Assembly: GCA_905215405.1 (NCBI GenBank)
Contig: CAJMQE010000019.1
Span: 1 to 48,704, forward strand
Direction of reading: 5' to 3'
Length of the DNA stretch: 48,704 nucleotides
Source: an uncultured bacterium
GTDB lineage: Bacteria > Bacillota > Clostridia > Lachnospirales > Lachnospiraceae
Every line of letters starts with the position of its first letter. Within the stretch, counting starts at the first letter, position 1. Positions 8,035 to 18,078 of this stretch are shown piece after piece. Below the pieces are notes generated by a model, which worked only from the letters and a program-made list of their open reading frames with translations, did not search any database and had not been told where the DNA came from. Position numbers and translations under genes: made by a program.

Positions 8035-9285
8035 TTATTTATTTAGCATGTTTTCTATAAAAATTCCATAGCCCATTGTGGAGTCATCTACAAAAACATG
8101 GGTGACTGCGCCGATTATTTTGTCATCCTGTATGATAGGTGAACCACTCATTCCCTGGACAATGCCGTTCGTTACTGCGAGCAGAGTTTCATCTGTGACT
8201 TTAAATGTAATATTTCGGTATTCCGTATCGTCCTGCAAATTAGTCTCCAGAATTTCGATCTCATAATCTTTGATCTCTCCTTCTACTGTAGACCTGATGT
8301 AGGCTTTACCGGGTTTTACCTCATATCTGTATCCTATGTTCATAGGTTTCAGATTATACTCATTTATCAAATCTTCATTGGTTAATTTCCCATAAATTCC
8401 ATAAGAATTGTTTGATGTAATCGTTCCGAGCTGATTTTTAGCGCTATAGTCGATCGTTCCGACAAATTCGCCCGGCGTTCCGGCTTTTCCTTTTACAATT
8501 GACACAATCTTTGCCCGATACAGAATTCCTGAATTAATTTCGAGTATCTTTGCAACATCGACATCACTGATTCCATGACCAAGTGCACCAAAATTTGAAT
8601 TTACATCAATGTAGGTCAGCGTGCCGATACCCTGGGAATCATCACGTACCCAGGCACCTATTTTATAATCTCCTGAAGCATCTTTTTCAGGAAGAAGATT
8701 GACCTGCAGATCTTCATCATTTCTTTTAATTCCAAGGCAGACCTGAGTATCTCCGTACTTGTTGAGTAGTGCGATAAATTCTGACTTTGTAGAAACGCTC
8801 TCACCATTTACACTTGTAATATAATCTCCCGCTTTCAAAATATCTGTACTAGGTGAAACTGACATACCCTGTAAATTTGTAATATCGCCTGTATTTACTA
8901 CCAATACTCCATCTGTTTTCATGTAGATGCCGATTGGAATTCCACACGGGATCAACTGATTCTCATCTGTTACATTAATCGTTACCGTTTTGACATCGAA
9001 TAATCCAAAAAGCTTTAATTTCAGCTTATATTCGCCAACTTCTCCCGCTTTAAACGAGACTGGGGAGGTGAAATTGACAGAAGACACGGAATTGGATGAA
9101 ATTTCTCCTGTTAGCGGCAAATCCAAATCGATCACTTTGACCTGATTTTTTGTCAGATTGATTTTTGATGGCACCCGCTGTGAAAGATACCGCATGGAAA
9201 AGAAGGAAATTCCTGCAACACTCACAGCAAGTAGCAAAAATAAAAATAACCTATATTTTGTTTTTATTGAGGTTTTTTGCCACAT
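8035..9285 (-). CDS. spoIVB: SpoIVB serine peptidase (S55)
   Basis: A membrane-anchored forespore signalling protease of about 416 aa. In the family it is secreted into the intermembrane space and triggers pro-sigma-K processing. Features in order: N-terminal membrane anchor (LFLFLLLAVSVAGISFF), PDZ domain around GIYMKTDGVLVV and GDYITSVNGESV, then the S55 domain. That domain has the catalytic His in GALGHGISD and the catalytic Ser in MSGSPIIQDDKIIGAV. I chose ATG 9285, with AAAGGATG upstream, over the TTG six codons earlier. It lies between recN and spo0A, the classical order. Confidence 0.95.
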   Translation of the reverse strand: MWQKTSIKTKYRLFLFLLLAVSVAGISFFSMRYLSQRVPSKINLTKNQVKVIDLDLPLTGEISSNSVSSVNFTSPVSFKAGEVGEYKLKLKLFGLFDVKTVTINVTDENQLIPCGIPIGIYMKTDGVLVVNTGDITNLQGMSVSPSTDILKAGDYITSVNGESVSTKSEFIALLNKYGDTQVCLGIKRNDEDLQVNLLPEKDASGDYKIGAWVRDDSQGIGTLTYIDVNSNFGALGHGISDVDVAKILEINSGILYRAKIVSIVKGKAGTPGEFVGTIDYSAKNQLGTITSNNSYGIYGKLTNEDLINEYNLKPMNIGYRYEVKPGKAYIRSTVEGEIKDYEIEILETNLQDDTEYRNITFKVTDETLLAVTNGIVQGMSGSPIIQDDKIIGAVTHVFVDDSTMGYGIFIENMLNK

Positions 9286-9497
9286 AATAATACATCCTTT
9301 CAACAGATTGTGATGATAATTTTATTATGTGCATTCCAATAAAATATAATATAGGTTATTTTGGTAATATGTCCATATTCAGCCACAGACATTTCTAAAT
9401 CTGGCCTGTGTGCAAAGCTGACTATCATACGTTGCTATGTGCAAACGCATGTAAATGTACTTTTAAAGTTTTTATGCCGCTTTCAGGCATTTTTTAT

Positions 9498-11183
9498 TTA
9501 TTTTTCATTTCTTCTGGCAAAATTTTTCATTTCACGTGCACTCTCAAGAACGGTATCTGTTATCTGCATTCCGCCCAGGAGTCTTGCAAGTTCTTCGACA
9601 CTTGCCTGTTCACTTAACTCATGAATTGTGGTAACTGTTGATTGATTACTTATATTTTTCTCAATAATAAAATGGGAATCTGCCATTGCAGCGATCTGTG
9701 GAAGATGTGTAATGCAGATTACCTGATGGTCTGCAGCTATTTCATGCATTTTTCCAGCGACCATCTGTGCCGTTCGTCCACTGATTCCGGTATCAATTTC
9801 ATCAAATATAAGTGTCTCAATATCATCTTTATCAGCTAGAACTGCTTTTATAGCAAGCATGATTCTTGACATTTCACCACCTGAAGCAGTCTTTGCAAGT
9901 GCATGCAATGCTTCTCCAGGATTCGTACTGATCAAAAATCTGACAGAATCAAAGCCATTTGCTGAATAGTGCTCCGTCCTTTTAAAATCGACTTTGAATT
10001 TCACCTGTACGAAATTCAATTCCACAAGTGCCTGTGTGATTTTAGCTGAAAGAATCTCTGCTGTCGCCTGACGTTTCTTAGAAAGTTCCATACAAAGAAT
10101 TTCCAGTTTCTCCTGAATTTCATTCAGTTCTTTTGTTAACTGCAGTCTGTTCTCTTCAAAATCTTCTAACTGTTCCAGCCTTGCAGCCTTTTCATCACGA
10201 TATGCCGTGATTTCTTCGACCGTTCTGCCATATTTCATTTTCAGACTGTTGATGAGATTGAGTCTGTTCTGAATTACCTCAAATTCTTGTACATCAAAAT
10301 CGGAATCAGCTATGTAGCCAGAAACATCTCTATCCAGATCATTCATCAGATTTTCAATATCCATCAGCTGATCCTGGATCGGACCGAGTTTTTCCTGGTC
10401 ATAAGTGACCACGCTATTAAGTGCTCTAACCGCCTTACTGATCATGTCAGAAGCATTCTCCACATCATTATGTCCAATGTAGCCGCTGACTGTTGAAATT
10501 TCTTCATAAATTTTCTGGAAATTAGACATTTTTCTGTACTTTTCTTCAAGTTTCAGATCTTCCTCTTTTTCCAACTGTGCTTCATCAATTTCATTGATTT
10601 CAAACTGCATAAAAGAGATTTCCCTCTGTCGCTGTTCTTCATCCATACACATCTCGTCCATTTTTCTTCTGAGCTGTGCATACTGGGAGTACAATGTCCT
10701 TAATTGTGCTTTCAGCACTACTGTCTCTTCATCATTAAATCGATCAAGAAGCTCCAGATGTCTTGATTCATACATCAGTGACTGATGCTCATGCTGTCCA
10801 TGAATATCAATGAGTATTGCAGAGATCTGACGAAGCTGGGATAGTGTCATCGTCTGCCCATTGACTCTGACGACGCTCCTGTTCGCTGTGATTTTTCTGG
10901 ATATCAGGACTTCACCATCATCCAGTTCCTCTACATCAAGTTCCTTGAGCATCTTGATCTTCTTTGGATCATCTACGCGAAATGTTAACTGTACAAGTGC
11001 GTAGTCTGTTCCACGTCTGATCATATCCGCCGAAACTTTACCACCCAGTGCAATATTGATTGATCCGATAATTATGGACTTACCTGCTCCAGTCTCACCT
11101 GTCAGGATATTCAGTCCCTCTTTGAAAGAAATATCGGCTTCTTCAATTAAAGCCATATTCTTCACGAATAAATTTAATAACAT
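9498..11183 (-). CDS. recN: DNA repair protein RecN
   Basis: A 561-aa SMC-like ATPase that acts at double-strand breaks. The N-terminal Walker A is GETGAGKS (about residue 30). The middle is a long coiled coil, and the C terminus has the ABC signature TASGGEMSRIMLAIKAVL and Walker B LIFDEIDTGISGR. GAAGGAGG lies upstream of the ATG. It follows argR by about 40 bases, so argR-recN are probably co-transcribed, as in many Firmicutes. Confidence 0.97.
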   Translation of the reverse strand: MLLNLFVKNMALIEEADISFKEGLNILTGETGAGKSIIIGSINIALGGKVSADMIRRGTDYALVQLTFRVDDPKKIKMLKELDVEELDDGEVLISRKITANRSVVRVNGQTMTLSQLRQISAILIDIHGQHEHQSLMYESRHLELLDRFNDEETVVLKAQLRTLYSQYAQLRRKMDEMCMDEEQRQREISFMQFEINEIDEAQLEKEEDLKLEEKYRKMSNFQKIYEEISTVSGYIGHNDVENASDMISKAVRALNSVVTYDQEKLGPIQDQLMDIENLMNDLDRDVSGYIADSDFDVQEFEVIQNRLNLINSLKMKYGRTVEEITAYRDEKAARLEQLEDFEENRLQLTKELNEIQEKLEILCMELSKKRQATAEILSAKITQALVELNFVQVKFKVDFKRTEHYSANGFDSVRFLISTNPGEALHALAKTASGGEMSRIMLAIKAVLADKDDIETLIFDEIDTGISGRTAQMVAGKMHEIAADHQVICITHLPQIAAMADSHFIIEKNISNQSTVTTIHELSEQASVEELARLLGGMQITDTVLESAREMKNFARRNEK

Positions 11184-11223
11184 AAATCCTCCTTCTAACG
11201 AAAGATTCTCCTAAGTCTGTTCA

Positions 11224-11676
11224 TTAATGCCCTACGATTTTGTTAATTTTTCTCATGACCATATATGTGTCATCCACTGATCTAACAGCACACATGATTG
11301 TATCATCACCAGCAATACAGCCAACAACTTCATGCCAGTTCATAGCATCCAGTGCTGCAGCAACTGCCATAGCCATTCCGGCTACTGTCTTAATGACCAG
11401 AATATTCTGCGCCATATCCATGGATGCAAATCCTTCTTTCAGGACACGCATATACTTGTCGCTCATCTGGTTATCTCTGTTCTGTACGATAACATATTTC
11501 TGTTTGCCGCCATTGACTGACATTTTTGTGAGTTTCAACTCTCTGATATCTCTGGATACAGTTGCCTGTGTCACATTAAACCCGGCTCTATTCAGGCAGT
11601 CTGCAAGTTCTTCCTGTGTTTCGATATCATGATTAGATATTAATTCTATAATTTTACTATGTCTGTCTGATTTCAT
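11224..11676 (-). CDS. argR: arginine repressor ArgR
   Basis: A 150-aa hexameric regulator of arginine metabolism. The N-terminal winged helix contains TQEELADCLNRAG and the recognition segment TQATVSRDIRELKL. The C-terminal arginine-binding oligomerisation domain contains VGCIAGDDTIMCAV. The first gene of the argR-recN pair; the 277 bases upstream hold no gene. I saw no convincing ARG box there. Confidence 0.95.
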   Translation of the reverse strand: MKSDRHSKIIELISNHDIETQEELADCLNRAGFNVTQATVSRDIRELKLTKMSVNGGKQKYVIVQNRDNQMSDKYMRVLKEGFASMDMAQNILVIKTVAGMAMAVAAALDAMNWHEVVGCIAGDDTIMCAVRSVDDTYMVMRKINKIVGH

Positions 11677-11911
11677 ATTTCATCCCATTCCTATTTTTTT
11701 CATGAATTCCTCTATGTTGCAAGCAAAACCAGTTCGCTGGAACATTGTAATTCAGATTTTTATCACGTTTACCATGATTATACAGTTATTTTCCCGTTTA
11801 TGCAATTTCACTTTGTAATATGCAGTTTATTTCTTATATTATACATAAAAAATATCTGAATTGGCAAGAACAAAATCAATAATCGTGAAAATACTGTCAT
11901 AAACGCAAGAA

Positions 11912-11949
11912 CAGACAGTACCGGATTTATTGCTTTCCGGAACTGCCTG
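11912..11949 (-). terminator. weak hairpin past nadK
   Basis: An imperfect 14-bp stem (11912-11925 with 11936-11949, two mismatches) lies immediately after the nadK stop. The minus-strand tail is only mildly T-rich, so it is at best a weak terminator before argR. Confidence 0.35.
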
Positions 11950-11953
11950 CCGG

Positions 11954-12811
11954 TTAGTTATACATTTTCTGGCGAATTACCTGAAGAAAACTGAGCTTAT
12001 TTGTCTTTACAAAAGATGCTTTATTTTCTGCACGTGTAATCACGATCTTGTCACCAGTTACCATCTTACAGAATAGCTCTCCATCAAACGATGCCACACG
12101 TTCTTCCTGTAAGCCTTTGTTATCACTCATCAGAATTTCTATCTTATCCTCAGCACCGAGTATAATGCTTCGTTTGTTAAGTGTGTGTGGACAGATCGGT
12201 GTAATCATCATCAGTTCCGCATTTGGCTGAACAATTGGACCACCTGCTGACAAACTGTATGCTGTCGAACCGGTTGCCGTTGCAATGATCACACCATCTG
12301 CAGAATAGGAATTCAGATATTCTCCATTCACATGAACGTCAAAGTCAATCACTCTTAATGTACCACAGCGATTAATGACAATATCATTCAGTGCTGTATT
12401 CTGATAAATTAGTTCTCCGTTGCGGTAAACTCTACCCTCAAGCATCATTCTGCTGTCAATTTCAAACTCATCTTTGATGACTGACGCAAGCGCCGGGTAT
12501 ATGGATTCTTTTTCTGTGTCCGTTAAAAATCCAAGGGTACCAATATTTACTCCAAGCATCGGAATATTCTTTTTATTCAAATCTCTGGCTGCCTGTATCA
12601 GTGTGCCATCACCACCAAGGACTATAATACATTCTACATCATCAGGAATTAAATCCGCGTTTGTATATCTGTATTTGGTATACATGAGATCCTGTTCGGA
12701 ATCCTGGCACTGGCATTCCATTCCCATACTGTTCAGGTAGTCCATGATTTCTCTGGTAAATGAATAGTCAGGATCTTTCATTTTATTCGTAATAATATAA
12801 AACTTGTTCAT
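11954..12811 (-). CDS. nadK: NAD kinase
   Basis: A 285-aa cytosolic enzyme that phosphorylates NAD to NADP. Signature motifs are the GGDGT loop in IIVLGGDGTLIQAARDL, the NDIVINR segment, and the glycine-rich GSTAYSLSAGGPIVQP. ATG 12811 has GGGG six bases upstream and is preferred over a TTG four codons earlier. It stands between tlyA and argR, as in other clostridia. Confidence 0.95.
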   Translation of the reverse strand: MNKFYIITNKMKDPDYSFTREIMDYLNSMGMECQCQDSEQDLMYTKYRYTNADLIPDDVECIIVLGGDGTLIQAARDLNKKNIPMLGVNIGTLGFLTDTEKESIYPALASVIKDEFEIDSRMMLEGRVYRNGELIYQNTALNDIVINRCGTLRVIDFDVHVNGEYLNSYSADGVIIATATGSTAYSLSAGGPIVQPNAELMMITPICPHTLNKRSIILGAEDKIEILMSDNKGLQEERVASFDGELFCKMVTGDKIVITRAENKASFVKTNKLSFLQVIRQKMYN

Positions 12812-12918
12812 ATGAATCCCCAATCATTGTTCGTCGTTATGTTTCATTCCTATCCTGCCAAAACTGACTCATACCAATTCAGCATTCTACACAATCGCTT
12901 ATCGCTTCTATGTCCATT

Positions 12919-13719
12919 TTACAATACTTCATGAGCTTTTTCAACAATCTTGGACGCATCAAATGGAATTTCTTCGTATGTGCCTTCCAGATGTTTCTGA
13001 AGATGTAATAAATATTCAATGTTTCCTTCAGGTCCTTTTACAGGAGAAAACTCGAGATTCTTTATTTCAAAACCAATAGAAATTGCAAAAGCAATTACTT
13101 TTTCAATTACTTCAAGATGTACAGCTTTATCTCTGACAACACCCTTTTTGCCGACTTTTTCTCTGCCAGCTTCGAACTGTGGCTTGATCAGACAGACAAT
13201 CTGTCCATCATCCGTCAGAAGTTCCTTTACCGGGCCAAGTACCTTTGTCAGGGAAATAAAAGATACATCAATACTGGAAAATTCAATTCTGTCTGCAACA
13301 TCCTTTGGCTCTACATAACGAATATTTGTTTTTTCCATTACAACAACTCGGTCATCGTTTCTGAGTTTCCAGTCAAGCTGTCCATGTCCAACATCAACAG
13401 CGTATACTTTGACAGCACCATTCTGTAACATACAATCCGTAAAACCACCGGTTGAAGATCCAACGTCCATACAGATCTTTCCGTCAAGAGTAACCGTAAA
13501 ATTCTCCATTGCTTTTTCCAGTTTCAGTCCGCCTCTGCTGACATATTTCAGTGTATGTCCCTTGACTTCGATTTCACTTGTAACATCAAAAGACTGTCCG
13601 CATTTATCCTCTTTCTGACCATCTACATAAACAATGCCCGACATGATGATTGCTTTCGCCTTTTCTCTTGACTGAGCAAGTCCTTTGTTTACTAATAAAA
13701 CATCTAATCTTTCTTTCAT
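12919..13719 (-). CDS. tlyA: TlyA-family rRNA methyltransferase
   Basis: A 266-aa protein with an N-terminal S4 RNA-binding domain (RLDVLLVNKGLAQSREKAK, residues 4-22) and an FtsJ/RrmJ-type SAM methyltransferase domain. The SAM loop is MDVGSSTGGFTDCML, preceded by YVSRGGLKLEKA. The family 2'-O-methylates ribosomal RNA, although many entries are called hemolysin A. It sits between dxs and nadK, its usual place in Firmicutes. The exact target nucleotide is not deducible. Confidence 0.92.
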   Translation of the reverse strand: MKERLDVLLVNKGLAQSREKAKAIIMSGIVYVDGQKEDKCGQSFDVTSEIEVKGHTLKYVSRGGLKLEKAMENFTVTLDGKICMDVGSSTGGFTDCMLQNGAVKVYAVDVGHGQLDWKLRNDDRVVVMEKTNIRYVEPKDVADRIEFSSIDVSFISLTKVLGPVKELLTDDGQIVCLIKPQFEAGREKVGKKGVVRDKAVHLEVIEKVIAFAISIGFEIKNLEFSPVKGPEGNIEYLLHLQKHLEGTYEEIPFDASKIVEKAHEVL

Positions 13720-13775
13720 TTATTTGTACACTTTCATTTTTATTTTGTTGTATTTATTCGTTTCTCATGTTTTGC

Positions 13776-15653
13776 TTATGCACCTGGCGTATTTTCTGAC
13801 AGGCACTTCTGAATTTTCGTCAGAATACTATCTGCATCGATCTGCGCTTCTTTTTTCAAAATATCAACACTTCCATGCTCTATATAATCATCTGGAAGCG
13901 CAATATTAAGTACTTTGACATCGTATTCACAATCTGAAACGTATTCTGTTACTTTTTCGCCAAAGCCACCATTTAACACATTTTCTTCCATTGTCACAAT
14001 GATCTGGTGTTCTTTTACTGCACGATCTATTATATCTGTATCGATTGGTTTTATAAATCTTCCATTTACTACGCTGGCATGATGACCAGCAGCAAGTAAC
14101 TTATTACGAACTTCCTGCGCTGTTTCGACCATGCTACCTACAGCTATCAGGAATATTTCATTTTCCCAGTTCATAACTTCTGATTTACCATAAGCAAATG
14201 CTTCTTTATATTCTTCACAACCTGTAAATGCTTCACCTCGTGGATATCTCACTGCAATAGGTCCTTGATGCTTTTCCACTGCATACTCAATGGCTTCACC
14301 AAGTTCCCATGCGTTCTTTGGTGCAATGATTGTCATATTCGGTATCAATGATAGAAAAGACAGATCAAAAATCCCCTGATGTGTTTCGCCATCACTTCCG
14401 ACAAGGCCAGCTCGATCAATGGCAAATACAACATGAAGCTGCTGAATACATACATCATGTAATACCTGATCAAATCCACGCTGTAAAAAGGACGAATATA
14501 CTGCAAACACTGGTTTTAAACCACCTGCAGCAAGGCCTGCTGAAAAAGTCACCGCATGCGCTTCTGCAATTCCGACATCAAAGAACCTGTCAGGGAACCA
14601 TTTTTCAAATTTTGAAAGTCCGGTTCCATCTGGCATAGCCGCTGTAATCGCAACTATCTTGTCATCTTTTTTTGCCATATTACATAATTTATTGGAAAAA
14701 ACATTGGTATATGTCAATGCTGCTGAACCGACCAATGGTTTACCTGTCTTTATATTGAACGGTCCAATTGCATGAAACAGGCTTGGGTCTGCGACTGCCG
14801 GTCTGTAACCATGTCCTTTTTCCGTAATTACATGTACAATAACTGCGTGATCAACTCTTTTTGCTATGTTAAAGATCTTTATAAGTTTTCCAATATCATG
14901 TCCATCTACAGGTCCCAGATAAGTAATCCCCATATCTTCAAAGATCTGGCTTGGGACCAGGAACTGCTTAATATTCGCTTTGGTCTTTTTGATCTTATCG
15001 ACCAGCACATCACCTTTTGGCAGTTTTGATAAGGTATTGGCCACGCCTTCTTTTAAATCATAATAGGAATTTGATGTTCTGACATCTCCCAGAATCTTTG
15101 ATATTGCACCAACATTTTTTGATATGGACATTTCATTATCATTGAGCACAATAATAAAATTTCCCTTCAGACGAGCTGCATTATTCAGTGCTTCATAAGC
15201 CATACCACCTGTAAGTGCACCGTCTCCGATCACTGAAATAATACTGTTATGTTCCCCTTTGATTTCTCTGGCATAAGCATAGCCAAGCCCTGCAGAAATA
15301 GAGGTCGAGCTATGTCCCGTATCAAATGCATCATAATCGCTTTCATTACGCTTTGGAAAGCCACTCATGCCACCAAACTTACGTAATTTATCAAACTGAT
15401 TCTTTCTACCTGTCAGAATTTTATGTGTATAGGACTGATGCCCTACATCCCAGATCAATTTGTCATCTGGTAGATCAAATACAAGATGAAGTGCCATTGT
15501 CAGTTCCACAACACCAAGATTAGAAGCAAGATGACCACCAGTCGTGCTCAGACTTTTGATCAGGAACTTTCTGATTTCTGCTGCAAGCAGCTGGTATTCA
15601 GATTCGTCTATCCTTTTTATATCATTCGGCTTGTTAATCTTTTCGAGTATCAT
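13776..15653 (-). CDS. dxs: 1-deoxy-D-xylulose-5-phosphate synthase
   Basis: A 625-aa thiamine-diphosphate enzyme that condenses pyruvate with glyceraldehyde 3-phosphate, the first step of the MEP isoprenoid pathway. The ThDP region is GDGALTGGMAYEALNNAA followed by NDNEMSIS. The transketolase pyrimidine domain has YSSFLQRGFDQVLHDV, and the C-terminal domain has VTMEENVLNGGFGE. AGGAA precedes the ATG. It lies nine bases after ispA, so the two isoprenoid genes are co-transcribed. Confidence 0.97.
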   Translation of the reverse strand: MILEKINKPNDIKRIDESEYQLLAAEIRKFLIKSLSTTGGHLASNLGVVELTMALHLVFDLPDDKLIWDVGHQSYTHKILTGRKNQFDKLRKFGGMSGFPKRNESDYDAFDTGHSSTSISAGLGYAYAREIKGEHNSIISVIGDGALTGGMAYEALNNAARLKGNFIIVLNDNEMSISKNVGAISKILGDVRTSNSYYDLKEGVANTLSKLPKGDVLVDKIKKTKANIKQFLVPSQIFEDMGITYLGPVDGHDIGKLIKIFNIAKRVDHAVIVHVITEKGHGYRPAVADPSLFHAIGPFNIKTGKPLVGSAALTYTNVFSNKLCNMAKKDDKIVAITAAMPDGTGLSKFEKWFPDRFFDVGIAEAHAVTFSAGLAAGGLKPVFAVYSSFLQRGFDQVLHDVCIQQLHVVFAIDRAGLVGSDGETHQGIFDLSFLSLIPNMTIIAPKNAWELGEAIEYAVEKHQGPIAVRYPRGEAFTGCEEYKEAFAYGKSEVMNWENEIFLIAVGSMVETAQEVRNKLLAAGHHASVVNGRFIKPIDTDIIDRAVKEHQIIVTMEENVLNGGFGEKVTEYVSDCEYDVKVLNIALPDDYIEHGSVDILKKEAQIDADSILTKIQKCLSENTPGA

Positions 15654-15661
15654 ATCTGTTC

Positions 15662-16564
15662 CTACTTTTCTCTGTTAATTAGTTTTAAAATCAATTTCTC
15701 AAGGAATTGATTCTCTGCAACTGCTTTCAGTTCCTTGCACGCTTCTCTTGATAAAGCATCCACATCTGCTTTTGCTTTTTCCATTCCATAAAGTGTGACA
15801 TATGTGACTTTTCCATTTCTCTCATCACTTAATACTGGTTTACCAAGCACTTCCTGTGTACTTGTAATATCAAGAATATCATCCTGAATCTGAAATGCGA
15901 TTCCGACTCTGTTCCCTACCAGTTCCAGCTTTTTCACCACTTCATCGCTGGCGCCTGCAAGAATACCACCGATCATAAAAGAAGCCTCTAAAAGTGCTCC
16001 TGTTTTCAGTCTGAATATAAAATCCATCTGCTCTTCATTCATAGGCTTGTCTGTCAGAATTACATCAAGTGTCTGACCGCCGACCATACCATAAATGCCG
16101 GCTTTTTCCGTTAATACTCTCGCTGCCTTTACCGTGGCACTGATCTGTTCCTGCGTTGTTGCATAAGTGAAAGCCTTCATCATGGTCTCATAAGCAAAAT
16201 TTAACAGGCCATCACCTGCAAGAATACCGATATCTTCCCCAAACTTCTTATGTGTTGTCAGTTTACCACGTCTGAATTCATCATTATCCATGGCCGGAAG
16301 ATCATCATGTACCAGTGAATACGTATGAATCATTTCTATTGCTGCCATAAATGGTCTGATAATTTCTGACTTACCTTGGCACATCTGAAAGACCTCAGAC
16401 ATAATCAGTGGTCTGAGACGTTTGCCGCCAGCTAATACACTGTAATTCATGGCTTCAATTACTTTACTCTGCATTCCTGTCTCTTTCGGAAGAAATGCGG
16501 TAACTGTTGTATTTACATGATCAACTTTCTGTTCTAATTCATCTTTAAATTCCATTCTGTCCAC
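15662..16564 (-). CDS. ispA: farnesyl/geranyl diphosphate synthase
   Basis: A 300-aa short-chain trans-prenyl transferase. The first Asp-rich motif is in HDDLPAMDNDEFRRG, and the second is QIQDDILDI. The chain-length region before the first motif fits a short-chain enzyme. The start is probably GTG 16564, with GAGG five bases upstream. It supplies precursors for undecaprenyl phosphate and quinone side chains. Situated between xseB and dxs, the order conserved in Firmicutes. Product length (C15 or C20) is inferred from the family. Confidence 0.93.
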   Translation of the reverse strand: MDRMEFKDELEQKVDHVNTTVTAFLPKETGMQSKVIEAMNYSVLAGGKRLRPLIMSEVFQMCQGKSEIIRPFMAAIEMIHTYSLVHDDLPAMDNDEFRRGKLTTHKKFGEDIGILAGDGLLNFAYETMMKAFTYATTQEQISATVKAARVLTEKAGIYGMVGGQTLDVILTDKPMNEEQMDFIFRLKTGALLEASFMIGGILAGASDEVVKKLELVGNRVGIAFQIQDDILDITSTQEVLGKPVLSDERNGKVTYVTLYGMEKAKADVDALSREACKELKAVAENQFLEKLILKLINREK

Positions 16565-16584
16565 TTTTCCCTCGTTTTTGTAAT

Positions 16585-16779
16585 TTACTGATCATTCTCA
16601 TCTAAAACGATAATTTTCTTTTCCACTTTATCAAGCTGGGTATTACAGTTTTTGATCAGTTTTAAACCCTCGTTATATTGTTTAAAAGATTCATCAAGTG
16701 ATAATTCACCACTCTCAAGACTCTGGATGATCTTCTCGATTCCAGCAAATGATTCTTCTAAAGAAACTGCTTTTGCCAT
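16585..16779 (-). CDS. xseB: exodeoxyribonuclease VII small subunit
   Basis: A 64-aa all-helical protein with the family pattern SLEESFAGIEKIIQSLESGELSLDESFKQYNEGLKLI. Several XseB copies bind one XseA to form exonuclease VII, which degrades single-stranded DNA. GGAGG lies six bases before the ATG. It starts 14 bases after xseA. Confidence 0.93.
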   Translation of the reverse strand: MAKAVSLEESFAGIEKIIQSLESGELSLDESFKQYNEGLKLIKNCNTQLDKVEKKIIVLDENDQ

Positions 16780-16793
16780 TGCCTTCCTCCGTT

Positions 16794-17996
16794 CTATTGT
16801 ACTGTATCTGTTTCTAATACTCTGGCTTTGATCTTACCATCTGTAAGATGGATATTCAGATTTTCGCCTTTCTTTACAGATTTCATACTCTTTACTGGCG
16901 TTCCATTTTCATTTTCTACATAGGCATATCCCTGACTCATCTTTGCCAGTGGAGAAAGCCCATTGAGTTTTTCTGCCAGTAACGCCATCTGATGTCGTTT
17001 TTGTACCACCAGCATTTTCATTACATCATTCAGTTTTTCCTCATAATCCAATACTCTCTGACGATTCTCATTCATCTGGGATATTGGATTCAAGTAACTG
17101 AGTTTTAATTTATATGTCTCAAGCAAAGACCGTCTGTTCTCCACCATCTGTCTCATCAACCGGTTCAAAGTCTGCTCATATGCACTGATTCGTTCCATAG
17201 TCAGACCTACATCAGCCACAGCCAGTTCCGCCGCTGCTGATGGTGTTGGTGCACGCATGTCCGCAACGAAATCAGCTATTGTATAGTCTGTTTCATGACC
17301 GACTGCAGAGATGACTGGCGTCTCACAATTAAAGATCGCCTTTGCTACGATTTCTTCATTAAAAGCCCAAAGGTCTTCAATGGAACCACCTCCACGACCA
17401 ACGATGATCACATCCGGATGCATTGCATCCAGCTTCTGAATTCCTTTTACTATACTGTATTTTGCATTGTCGCCTTGTACCAATGCTGGATAAAGAACTA
17501 GCTGTACATATGGATTCCGCCTAGTACTGATATTGATAATATCCTGAATTGCTGCGCCTGTACTTGCTGTTACGATTCCGATTGTCGTAGCATATTTCGG
17601 AATTGGTCTTTTATATTCCGCCGCAAATAAGCCTAATTCTTCAAGTTCTTCTTTGAGCTGAGCGAAACGAACATATAGATCTCCTTCGCCATCGAGTGTG
17701 ATCTTATTAGCATAGAGCTGATATCTGCCATCCCGTTCATATACATCTATACGACCGTCTACAATTACTTTCTGCCCTTCCTGTAACCTGAATTTTAACC
17801 CGGCTGCCTGACTGGCGAACATAATTGCACTGATCGTTCCAGATTCATCTTTCAGTGTAAAATATATATGTCCGGAGGTATGATATTTGCAATTGGAAAC
17901 TTCTCCACGTACAGAAATCCTGTTGAGTACAAAATCCTGCCGGAACATATTCTTTATATACGAATTAATCTGTGTTACAGAATATACACCTGCCAT
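16794..17996 (-). CDS. xseA: exodeoxyribonuclease VII large subunit
   Basis: The 400-aa catalytic subunit of ExoVII. It begins with an OB fold (VTQINSYIKNMF, then VRGEVSNCKYHTSGHIYFTLKD). The nuclease domain has GRGGGSIEDLWAFNEE and PVISAVGHETDYTIADFVAD with RAPTPSAAAELA. A C-terminal coiled coil binds XseB. TTGGAG lies upstream of the ATG. It follows nusB by about 80 bases. Confidence 0.96.
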   Translation of the reverse strand: MAGVYSVTQINSYIKNMFRQDFVLNRISVRGEVSNCKYHTSGHIYFTLKDESGTISAIMFASQAAGLKFRLQEGQKVIVDGRIDVYERDGRYQLYANKITLDGEGDLYVRFAQLKEELEELGLFAAEYKRPIPKYATTIGIVTASTGAAIQDIINISTRRNPYVQLVLYPALVQGDNAKYSIVKGIQKLDAMHPDVIIVGRGGGSIEDLWAFNEEIVAKAIFNCETPVISAVGHETDYTIADFVADMRAPTPSAAAELAVADVGLTMERISAYEQTLNRLMRQMVENRRSLLETYKLKLSYLNPISQMNENRQRVLDYEEKLNDVMKMLVVQKRHQMALLAEKLNGLSPLAKMSQGYAYVENENGTPVKSMKSVKKGENLNIHLTDGKIKARVLETDTVQ

Positions 17997-18078
17997 TATT
18001 TCTCCAATCTCTGCGAAAAATTTCCTCTAACACAAAAATCACGTGTGAAAATCACTTTCCACACGGATGTCTGTCAGA

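Noticed and set aside
9286..9400. Sigma-G promoter of spoIVB
   Set aside because: A CATATTA -10 candidate is present, but no matching -35 lies at the required spacing.
11677..11953. ARG box upstream of argR
   Set aside because: AT-rich partial matches only; no pair of recognisable boxes.
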